From NCBI GenBank assembly GCA_963169055.1, contig CAUJFU010000225.1:1-22008 (forward strand): 22,008 nucleotides of DNA, read 5' to 3'. The notes under the pieces were generated by a model. It did not search any database and had not been told where the DNA came from. It saw only the letters and a program-made list of their open reading frames with translations. Below are positions 12,587 through 19,618 of this stretch, piece by piece. The position numbers and the translations under genes were made by a program. This stretch comes from Myxococcota bacterium. Its GTDB lineage: Bacteria > Myxococcota_C > UBA6777. Numbering within the stretch: the stretch's first letter is position 1; the number at the start of each line of letters is the position of its first letter.

Positions 12587-14554
12587 TCATCCGATCTCTG
12601 GATTTTGTATGATGCCTTCCGGCATCGTACTGTGCCGCTTTTTCCGACGCCACACCAACCCCCCAAAAACAAGCAACCACCAAAGCGACGACCCTGTGGG
12701 AGGTGCGGTACACCCGCATCCTGCGGAGGCTTGCGCGTCGTTCGTCTGTTCGGAGGCTGCGTCGTTTTGCGTGGGCGATCCCTCTTGCGTTGAGTGGGTT
12801 TCGTTCCCCTCGGCTTCTTTGAGCGGTTCGTTGGGAGAGCCGTCCGAGGGTGTCGACTCGGATGAGAGATCTGTAAGGCTTGTTTCTTCGGTCGGTTCGG
12901 ACGTTGCTTCTGGTTGGGCTTCGCTCGGCCCTTGGTCGATGGTCGGTTCGTTTGGAGACTCGGTGGTCGGTTCGTTTGAAGACTCGGTGGTCGGCTCGGT
13001 GGATAGGCAACCTTGGGGACCAGCTTGTCCCACAACACGCATCTCGGCCCATCCCTTGGGCTGGAATTGATCTGGGAAGTTTGGCGTGCCTGTTTTGGCC
13101 TTGGTTTGGGCGACGGCAAGGATCTGTACAGACGCAGCGGTGGGGATATCCACGCAAACCTCGACGGATGAAGTTGTGCTTCGACCCACTTCTTTTCCAT
13201 CCACAAACAACGCGATCCATGCGATCCCAAGGCCCGAAGGCTCTGTTGCTTGGGCTTTGATTCGTCTAGACCCAAGGATCGCCGAACCCGTTGTGGCCCC
13301 GCTGATCGTCAATTTGGGGCGTTTGGCATACGGGGCCGCCATTGGATCCCCAAGCACCAGATTGCGCCAATACACATAGGGCAGATGGCGGTGATAGGCT
13401 TCGGCAAGTGTGCTGCCATCGACATAATCGAGTAACAAAGCGCGATTCGGAAAGCAGTTATTCAGCGGTTCGTCGGTGGTTCCATGCGCTCCTGCGACGC
13501 CTTTGGCAACCCAACGGGCGATCGAGACTTGGCTTTGCCCTGTGGCGCGAAAGTTCGTCGGAGCCGCCCCAAAACTCGTGAGGTTGTCAGTGATCGAGCC
13601 CGGCAAGTAGATGTTGCCTTCGATGGTGTTCCCGAGACTGGCCGTCCCCACAAAGAAAGCCCCAAGCGACCGACCGATCAGATTGCTGTTGAAGTTTTCG
13701 ATCACCGTATCGGTCCATCCTCTCGCTTTCATCGACGTTTCGATCGTCGGAAAGCTACCATCCAACGCGCCTCGCGCACTATCCGCTCCTTTCATCAACA
13801 TGAATTGCCCCTTGGCTGCGCCTTGTGCTTCTGCATCCAGCGCGCTTGTGAGCAGCTTTTCGGCATCCGCATACGAACGACCATGCAGCATCGTCACCAA
13901 CAGCGGCTTCCAATCCACTCCCCCCGAAGTGGCCTGATAACCGGCACGAAATACTCCTGTACGAAAGGGATTGGTCCAACGTGCCGCAAGACACGCTGCC
14001 CCTCCGCTGCATGTAATCTGGCGTCCCGGCATCTCTGTAAGCAGGCTTTTTCCGTTGTAGGTCGACTTCCAAACCCCTACAACAGCCGCCAACGATGCGC
14101 CTTGGGTTTGGTTGTTGTTGACGATCCCCACCCGCAACGGAACGCCACGCATCAACACCACCGCTTCGATCCGTGCCAAGGAACCGCCTTGTTGGAGGCA
14201 TTGCTCTAGCGGTGCCAAGAACTTTTGTTGGTATTCTGTTTGGGTGATATCTTCTTGTTGCGGTAGATCCAAAAGGCAGATCTGATTGGGCGGGATCGCT
14301 CGTTCTTTCGCGTACTTCTGCGCAAGCCCCACGCTGTCTTGATCGTTTTTGTTTGCAACGACCACCACCGAATCTGGCCCGGGAACGCCCCACGCGATCG
14401 CGCCCCACAACCAGACCATCACCCCCACCCCCACCCCCCAACCCATTCTTCGCATCTGTTGTCCCATCCTTGTCTGTTTCCTTCGTTGGACTTCTGCTTG
14501 TATTTTCTGTCGGTGCTGTTCGTCGCGTGTTGTTTGTGGATCGCGTTTGCTCAT
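12587..14554 (-). CDS. TIGR03790-family secreted protein with MYXO-CTERM-like tail
   Basis: 655 residues. The ATG at 14554 has AAGGAGG about 6-7 bases upstream. A long Arg/Gln-rich n-region precedes one hydrophobic signal segment (39-57). Residues 59-470 match the TIGR03790 family: PDSVVVVANKND, ARIEAVVLMRGVPLRV, a G-S/A-H-G-type stretch near VAGAHGTTDEP, and YWRNLVLGDPMAAPY. The biochemical role of this family is not known; its pattern resembles cell-surface peptidase-like proteins, but no catalytic claim is made. An Ig-like region follows, then about 100 Glu/Thr/Ser/Pro residues with a 24-bp repeat. The end is C613-G-C615, a hydrophobic helix and RRKKR: a MYXO-CTERM-like sorting signal. It continues 15 residues further than usual. 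Last gene of the four-gene minus operon, 104 bases after STK-C. Confidence 0.85.
   Translation of the reverse strand: MSKRDPQTTRDEQHRQKIQAEVQRRKQTRMGQQMRRMGWGVGVGVMVWLWGAIAWGVPGPDSVVVVANKNDQDSVGLAQKYAKERAIPPNQICLLDLPQQEDITQTEYQQKFLAPLEQCLQQGGSLARIEAVVLMRGVPLRVGIVNNNQTQGASLAAVVGVWKSTYNGKSLLTEMPGRQITCSGGAACLAARWTNPFRTGVFRAGYQATSGGVDWKPLLVTMLHGRSYADAEKLLTSALDAEAQGAAKGQFMLMKGADSARGALDGSFPTIETSMKARGWTDTVIENFNSNLIGRSLGAFFVGTASLGNTIEGNIYLPGSITDNLTSFGAAPTNFRATGQSQVSIARWVAKGVAGAHGTTDEPLNNCFPNRALLLDYVDGSTLAEAYHRHLPYVYWRNLVLGDPMAAPYAKRPKLTISGATTGSAILGSRRIKAQATEPSGLGIAWIALFVDGKEVGRSTTSSVEVCVDIPTAASVQILAVAQTKAKTGTPNFPDQFQPKGWAEMRVVGQAGPQGCLSTEPTTESSNEPTTESPNEPTIDQGPSEAQPEATSEPTEETSLTDLSSESTPSDGSPNEPLKEAEGNETHSTQEGSPTQNDAASEQTNDAQASAGCGCTAPPTGSSLWWLLVFGGLVWRRKKRHSTMPEGIIQNPEIG
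12943..13002 (-). repeat. 24-bp coding tandem repeat in the TIGR03790 Ser/Thr/Glu linker
   Basis: TCGGTTCGTTTGGAGACTCG-GTGG at 12943-12966 recurs at 12967-12990 with one change, then a 12-base partial copy ends at 13002. It encodes the EPTTES.N linker before the membrane-anchoring tail. Confidence 0.85.
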
Positions 14555-14658
14555 GTTGGCCCTCCTTGCGCGTTTTCTTTGCAAGCCTGCCACAAGGTTC
14601 CGATGCAGAAAAGATCCACAGCTTCACACGGATAGAAACACACGAAGCACAAGGAAGA

Positions 14659-16536
14659 TCAACGGCCCAAGGCTTTGCGGCAAGCCGCAAGGCTTTGCGG
14701 ATTGGGGCTTTTGTACCCGGCGTATTGGGCGATAGAATGGAGGAGATGCGGAAGCTGAAAACGGCACGTCGTCATCGAAGAGATGGGAATTTTGTTGCCG
14801 AGCGGCGTAGAAAAGCGCGTGCGTGCGTAAGTTCGGCAGAACATCAGCGTATCCCGCTTGCAAGGGGTTTTGCAAACGCGGGCCGCGCTGCGCATCCCGT
14901 TGGGGGTGCAAGGATGAAGACCATCCGCGTGGGGGCCAAAGTTGTCTGCTGCAAAGCGATTGAGGCAACGAAAACAAGCCCCGCTGCTCGCGGAGGGATC
15001 GGTCTTGGAACGGGTGAGGGCTTGGGAGCGTGGGCGTGGTTGGGGCGTTGTGTTTGTGGGGGGGGCGGAGCGTGGGTCGTCGCTGTTTTGGGCGGATGGA
15101 TCGGTTTGGACGTTTGTGGTGCGTGGATGAACAGGAGGCACTAAGGGCGTCGTGGTGCGTGACTCCGTTGGCTGAGTGAGCTTGGGTTGTACCGAAGAGG
15201 CCGTTGATCGGGGGTGAACTGGAGGCTCGGGGCGTTGTTCTCGGTGGCGCGGTGTGTTCGGGGGATCGCTGGGTGTGGATGGATTGAGGGAGGGTGGGCG
15301 CGAAGGATCGGGCGTTGTAGGATGGGAGGGGCGCGAAGGATCGGAGGGAACCACCGCGTCGCCTGTACGTTGCGAGACAAGCTGTTGAGGGAGAGCAGAG
15401 GGCGTTGGGGCAGGGCTGCGGAAGGCGAAGGCGATCAGAACGAGGATGATAAGAAGGCCACCACCCACGGCAACGAGATGGTGTTTCTTCCAAGTGGAGG
15501 GGCGAAAAGGGCTGTCTTCCTCAGACATGAGGGTGGGAGAGCGAAATACGGTATTGTTTTCGGGAGCGATCTCGCCGCTTGGCAACAGCCCTGCAAAGGA
15601 CGGCGGTGGCTTTTGGATATCAGCTGCATCGAGCGAGTAGGTGCTTTGTGCTGTGGGGAGGGCGGATGCTGCGCCCGATGCGATGGCTTCTTTGAGGGCG
15701 GCTTGTAGCTGATCCGCGAAGGCTTTGCACGAAGAATAGCGGGCGTCGGGGGTTTTTTCGAGCGATTTGAGAACGACCGCACGAAGGGAGGCTGGAACCA
15801 TCAGGCCGAACGTCTCGAAGGCTGGGGGCTTTTCGGTAAAGTGAGCCATGATCAGCTGAAGGATATCATCCCCGACAAAGGGGAGACGCCCTGAGATCAT
15901 CTGATACAACGTGATGCCGAGGGCGTAGATATCTGCCCGATGATCGACGTGTTTGGTGGATTGCGCTTGTTCGGGTGCGATGTAGCTAGGTGTCCCAAGA
16001 AGGGAGCCTGTTTTGGTTTGGCTTTCTTCGGCAGCGAGACTTTTGGCGATGCCAAAGTCCATCACTTTGGGGATCTCTTCGCCGCTGGCTCCGTGCAGAA
16101 GGATGTTCGAGGGCTTGAGATCGCGGTGAACGATCTTTTGTTTGTGGGCGTGATCCACGGCGTGCAAGATCGGGATCAATAGCCGTTCGATCTCTGCATA
16201 AGGCACAGGGCCCGTATTTTTTTCGAGGTATTTTTCGAGATCCTGCCCCTCCACCCAATCCATCGCCATCCCCAACCAAGCGCCTTCGTCGATAATCTCG
16301 ATCACTCGGACGATATGGGGGTGCTGAAGGCGGAATTGGAGGCGTGCTTCTTGTTTAAAGCGTTCGCGCACAGCTTCGCGCTTGGCCAGATCGGCCTTGA
16401 GGAACTTGATCGCCACCCACGCATGCAGCTCGTTGTGCCATGCCTTGTACACAACGGCTTGGCCGCCATCCCCCACCAACTGATGCAGCTTGTACTTGCC
16501 GATCTCTTTGCCTTCTAACGTCTCAACCGATTCCAT
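14659..16536 (-). CDS. Ser/Thr protein kinase STK-C with Pro-rich stalk and Cys-rich periplasmic tail
   Basis: 625 residues; ATG 16536 has AAGGAA upstream. Kinase motifs: VGDGGQAVVYKA (21-32), VAIK with Lys44, HRDLKPSNIL (137-146), DFG (160-162), GTPSYIAPEQ (181-190). All key catalytic residues are present. One TM helix lies at about 353-372. The region beyond is periplasmic: 375-510 is Pro/Ser/Thr-rich with short repeats (DPSRP, PPVHPR), and 515-625 has eight cysteines (521, 524, 543, 555, 559, 567, 591, 619) in a segment I cannot assign to a family. The even number fits a disulfide-stabilised sensor domain. The last codons overlap a 12-bp direct repeat (AAGGCTTTGCGG at 14669-14680 and 14689-14700), so the very end could be degenerate. 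It follows the paralogue pair by 48 bases and precedes the TIGR03790 gene, fitting one operon. Confidence 0.92.
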   Translation of the reverse strand: MESVETLEGKEIGKYKLHQLVGDGGQAVVYKAWHNELHAWVAIKFLKADLAKREAVRERFKQEARLQFRLQHPHIVRVIEIIDEGAWLGMAMDWVEGQDLEKYLEKNTGPVPYAEIERLLIPILHAVDHAHKQKIVHRDLKPSNILLHGASGEEIPKVMDFGIAKSLAAEESQTKTGSLLGTPSYIAPEQAQSTKHVDHRADIYALGITLYQMISGRLPFVGDDILQLIMAHFTEKPPAFETFGLMVPASLRAVVLKSLEKTPDARYSSCKAFADQLQAALKEAIASGAASALPTAQSTYSLDAADIQKPPPSFAGLLPSGEIAPENNTVFRSPTLMSEEDSPFRPSTWKKHHLVAVGGGLLIILVLIAFAFRSPAPTPSALPQQLVSQRTGDAVVPSDPSRPSHPTTPDPSRPPSLNPSTPSDPPNTPRHREQRPEPPVHPRSTASSVQPKLTQPTESRTTTPLVPPVHPRTTNVQTDPSAQNSDDPRSAPPTNTTPQPRPRSQALTRSKTDPSASSGACFRCLNRFAADNFGPHADGLHPCTPNGMRSAARVCKTPCKRDTLMFCRTYARTRFSTPLGNKIPISSMTTCRFQLPHLLHSIAQYAGYKSPNPQSLAACRKALGR

Positions 16537-16584
16537 GCGCTTGTTCCTTGTAGATGTCTTTCGGTGGTTTCGGGGTTATGGGGA

Positions 16585-17946
16585 TCAGTGGTAGATACCC
16601 AAGATCGTGGAGCGGTGAGCAGAGGATAAGTCCGAAGGGAAACCACGCCAAGTAGCACTTCCCGAAGTGAGCGAACTTTTTTCTTTGAGAAACCTTTCGT
16701 GAGACCGCAACGCCGCGTTGACCGAGGCATTTTGGGGCGGAACGGTCAGCAAACCCGCGATCAATAGAGCGATCCCCGTCCCCCCCAAGATCGCACCACC
16801 CACCAAAAAGACCGGCCCACCCCAACCATAGAAATTCTTGAGACTGCGTTGTCCTGCATCGTCGCGTGGTGGCATGATGATCGGGGCGGGAAGGGCGCGC
16901 TGCGTTTCGCATTGGACTTGCAGGTTCCTTTCGAGGTCTGTGCTTCGGGGCATCGCCTCGCAATTATAGGTGCCGTAAGGGTTTTTAGCACCGTTATCGT
17001 GCAAAAAGATCCCGCCCATGATCGCGAATCCTGCCCCAAGAGCCACAAGAGAGCCGCCCACGATGAAGAGGATACGGGCGTTGTTGGTGCGATCCAGCAA
17101 TGCCTTGTGTTCTTTGGCGAAAGTTAGATGCGATTCTTTGGCTTTGTTGGCAAAGAACAATTGCTCTTTACGTCGGGTGCTTTTCTGGATGGCGATACGC
17201 TGCCGTTGTTCGCGCAGCGAGGCCAACAGACTGCTTTGGTTTTGGCTGCGCTGCTGGAGGGCTTTTTTGTCGTTCCATTGGCTTTGGGCCAGACGCAGCG
17301 AAGCGATGTAGAACCAACCTTGGCGGGTGAATAGATCGATATCTTGTTCGATACGGAGGGAGGCTTGGAGTCGGATCTGCGCTTGGGTTCGATAAGTCAG
17401 AGCGATCTTGTTGTAGAGTTGGTTGTAGCGGCGAAGGGCATCAAGGGCTTTTTGTAGCTTGCCAAGCGACCCTTCAAACTCCGTGATGTATTGATTGATC
17501 GCATCGATCGATTCAAAGGATTCTAGATCGCGGATCGGCGGGGGATTCGCTTCGATTTGGTAGCGCTTGAACTGAAAGCGGTACAGCCAAAATTGGAATT
17601 GTTCGCGTTCTCCCTCGCTCAACTTCGCTTTTTCCGCAAGATAGGTCTTTTCCATCTTCTCAAGCGATTGTACGAACAATTGCATCTTGCCATCCGCGAG
17701 CGCTTCTTGTGTCTGTAAAAAGTACTGTTGCAACGCGCTCGGAGGATTTGCGTTTGCAGTGGAAGCCATGAAAACAGACAGCCCGCAAACACTCCAACCC
17801 AACACACGCAACATCCGCAACGTACGCAACATCCGCAATATCCGCGATACCCGAAACGTGCGCAACGTCCGCGATACAGAGAACCCGCGATCCAGACGAT
17901 TTGTTTGAGAAGCCTTGAGCGAAGCAAAAAGAAATCGATTCCACAT
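16585..17946 (-). CDS. Periplasmic helical protein with two C-terminal TM helices, paralogue A
   Basis: 453 residues, not a family I can name. ATG 17946 is chosen because the upstream CCAAAGCAGG matches the leader of paralogue B (TCAAAGCAGGG), and a signal peptide follows. The n-region is extended by an 8-unit 9-bp repeat giving an Arg every third residue (about 25-48); the hydrophobic core is 50-60 and the cleavage region A-N-A near 66. Residues 68-290 are helical and rich in Gln, Leu, Arg, with tract FESIDAINQYI and RRYNQLYNKIAL shared with paralogue B. TM helices lie at about 291-315 and 377-400; the loop holds C329 and C346, conserved in B and plausible as a disulfide. Gap-free alignment over 380 residues shows a tandem duplication. 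The 96-base gap from B and 48 to STK-C indicate co-transcription. Confidence 0.85.
   Translation of the reverse strand: MWNRFLFASLKASQTNRLDRGFSVSRTLRTFRVSRILRMLRTLRMLRVLGWSVCGLSVFMASTANANPPSALQQYFLQTQEALADGKMQLFVQSLEKMEKTYLAEKAKLSEGEREQFQFWLYRFQFKRYQIEANPPPIRDLESFESIDAINQYITEFEGSLGKLQKALDALRRYNQLYNKIALTYRTQAQIRLQASLRIEQDIDLFTRQGWFYIASLRLAQSQWNDKKALQQRSQNQSSLLASLREQRQRIAIQKSTRRKEQLFFANKAKESHLTFAKEHKALLDRTNNARILFIVGGSLVALGAGFAIMGGIFLHDNGAKNPYGTYNCEAMPRSTDLERNLQVQCETQRALPAPIIMPPRDDAGQRSLKNFYGWGGPVFLVGGAILGGTGIALLIAGLLTVPPQNASVNAALRSHERFLKEKSSLTSGSATWRGFPSDLSSAHRSTILGIYH
17807..17878 (-). repeat. 9-bp coding microsatellite in the paralogue A signal peptide
   Basis: Eight 9-bp units on the plus strand: CGCAACATC, CGCAACGTA, CGCAACATC, CGCAATATC, CGCGATACC, CGAAACGTG, CGCAACGTC, CGCGATACA. 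The 9-bp unit equals three codons, so unit-number change keeps the frame and only lengthens the basic n-region. Paralogue B has no such array. Confidence 0.9.
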
Positions 17947-18042
17947 GGTTCGTTGCCTGCTTTGGAGAGGATATCTTTGTTGTGGGTTTCTGTGCGCTTT
18001 TTGAGAGCCGATAGCTTTGAGCAAGACGCCAAGGCCCGAGGA

Positions 18043-19338
18043 TTATTGAAAGACACCGAGCGAAGTGGCGCGTTGGGGAGAAGGTGCGTGGAGTTGCATC
18101 AAAGGCCAAGCATTTCCCGAAGAGATCGAGCTTTGTTCTTTGAGGAATCTTTCTTGTGAACGCAAAACCGCGTTGATCTGGGCATCTTTGCGCGGGATGA
18201 TGATCAACCCCGCGATCAACAAAGCGATCCCTGTTCCTCCGATCACCGCGCCTGTTGCGATGAACGTCGGCCCACCCCACCCATAGAAATTCTTGAGACT
18301 ACGTTGTCCTGCGTCGTCTTGTGGTGGCGCAATGATCGGGTTGGGGAGGGCGCGTTGTACTTCGCATTGGACTTTCAGGGTTTTTTCGAGATCTGTGCTG
18401 TTGGGCATCGCCTCGCAATTGTACGTCACGTAAGGATTTTTGGCCGCGTTGTCGTGCAAGAAGATCCCGCCTGTAATAGCGATCCCTGCCCCAACTGCCG
18501 TCAAGATCCCACCCACAATGAATAGCGTGCGGGCATTGTTGGTGCGATCGATCAGCGCTTTTTGTTCGTCGGTAAACAGCAGATGCGCTTCTTTGACTTT
18601 GCTGACGAGGTTTCTTTGTTCTCTTCGGATGGCGCTTTGTTCGATGGTGACGCGCTGTTGTTGTTCGCGCAAGGTCGAGATCGTGCTGTCTTGGTTTTGG
18701 AGGCGTTGTTTGAGGGCTTTTTTGTCGCTCCATTGGCTTTGGGCAAAGCGCAAGAGGGCGACGTAGACTTGTCCTTGGCGGGTTAATAGCTCGATATCGC
18801 GTTCGGTGCTGAGGGAGGCTTGGAGTCGGATCTGCGCTTGGACTCGCTGTGTCAGAGCGATCTTGTTATAGAGTTGGTTGTAGCGACGAAGAGCTTCGAG
18901 GGCTTTTTGTAGCCTCTCAAGCGAGCCTTCAAAGCGTTTGATGTATTGGTTGATGGCATCGATCGATTCGAAGGATTCGATATTGCGGATCGGTGGGGGA
19001 TCGGCTTCCATCTGGTAGCGCTTGAACTGAAAGCGGTACAGCCAAAGCTGGAATTGCTCGCGCTCGCCCTCTTTCAATTTCGATTGGGTCGCAAGATAGG
19101 TCTTTTCCATCTTTTCGAGCGATTGCGCAAATGCCTTCATCTCGCCGATCGCTAGAGCTTCTTGTGTCTGTAAAAAGTGCTGTTGCAGCGTCTTGGGATC
19201 TTCTGCCTTTGCTGGAGATGCGGACAGCATCAAGCACAGCGCAGTCCATCCACAACCGCGCAACAAGCGCGCAAAAGAAACAGATCGGCTCATCCAAAAA
19301 AGAACAAAGGCGAGAGATGGTTGTTTGTTGTGCTGCAT
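18043..19338 (-). CDS. Periplasmic helical protein with two C-terminal TM helices, paralogue B
   Basis: 431 residues. ATG 19338 has AGGG about 6 bases upstream. Signal peptide: basic and hydrophobic to A-K-A near residue 45. The mature protein aligns without gaps to paralogue A for about 380 residues from LQQ.FLQTQEALA to ERFLKE.SS, identical at well over half of positions by eye. Helical Gln/Leu/Arg-rich part about 47-270, TM helices about 270-294 and 356-379, and the same conserved loop cysteines (in YNCEAMP and VQCE). The two TM helices plus loop resemble the end of the TPR-PEGA protein at 9966 in layout though not in sequence. First gene of the minus operon, so an operon promoter should lie in 19339-19618, where an element copy begins 28 bases upstream. 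Function unknown; a periplasm-facing scaffold partner of STK-C is one idea. Confidence 0.83.
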   Translation of the reverse strand: MQHNKQPSLAFVLFWMSRSVSFARLLRGCGWTALCLMLSASPAKAEDPKTLQQHFLQTQEALAIGEMKAFAQSLEKMEKTYLATQSKLKEGEREQFQLWLYRFQFKRYQMEADPPPIRNIESFESIDAINQYIKRFEGSLERLQKALEALRRYNQLYNKIALTQRVQAQIRLQASLSTERDIELLTRQGQVYVALLRFAQSQWSDKKALKQRLQNQDSTISTLREQQQRVTIEQSAIRREQRNLVSKVKEAHLLFTDEQKALIDRTNNARTLFIVGGILTAVGAGIAITGGIFLHDNAAKNPYVTYNCEAMPNSTDLEKTLKVQCEVQRALPNPIIAPPQDDAGQRSLKNFYGWGGPTFIATGAVIGGTGIALLIAGLIIIPRKDAQINAVLRSQERFLKEQSSISSGNAWPLMQLHAPSPQRATSLGVFQ

Positions 19339-19365
19339 GATAACCCTGCTTTGATGCGATGAATT

Positions 19366-19408
19366 CTACAAAAACACTCTTCGCGATGCGCCCACGAAAG
19401 CGCGAGTG
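19366..19408 (-). repeat. Possible dispersed upstream element, copy d
   Basis: The plus strand shares A-runs, TTCGCG, CC and AAGCG.GAGTG in the same order as copy a, but needs small gaps (minus strand starts CACTCGCGCTTTCG). It lies 28-70 bases upstream of paralogue B and reads toward it. Weaker than copies a-c. Confidence 0.4.
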
Positions 19409-19618
19409 GTTGATGGTTTGAGGGCAGACTACAGCAAACCACGCCCTTTGTCACTTGTTTGGTGAGAGGAACGACGCCGTTGGGCAGATGCGACGGGTGT
19501 TCGGAGCTTGGTACGCAAGGATATCTCTTGTTGTGGATTGCAGTTTTTAAGAAATAGGCGTACACCCAAAGAATCCATCAAACAGCGACAAAGCACCATA
19601 GACGGGAGAGGTATGGAA

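Noticed and set aside
14353-15144. Plus-strand frame across the STK-C tail and TIGR03790 start
   Set aside because: It opposes two well-supported genes and its composition (Arg/Gly-rich) is typical of a shadow frame.
14900-15500. Frameshift near the end of STK-C joining the neighbouring minus frame
   Set aside because: The annotated frame keeps eight cysteines and ends with a normal stop; the alternative frame has no better domain match.
17807-17878. Iteron-like array suggesting a replication origin
   Set aside because: The units are 9 bp, in frame inside a coding sequence, and no DnaA boxes or rep gene are nearby.
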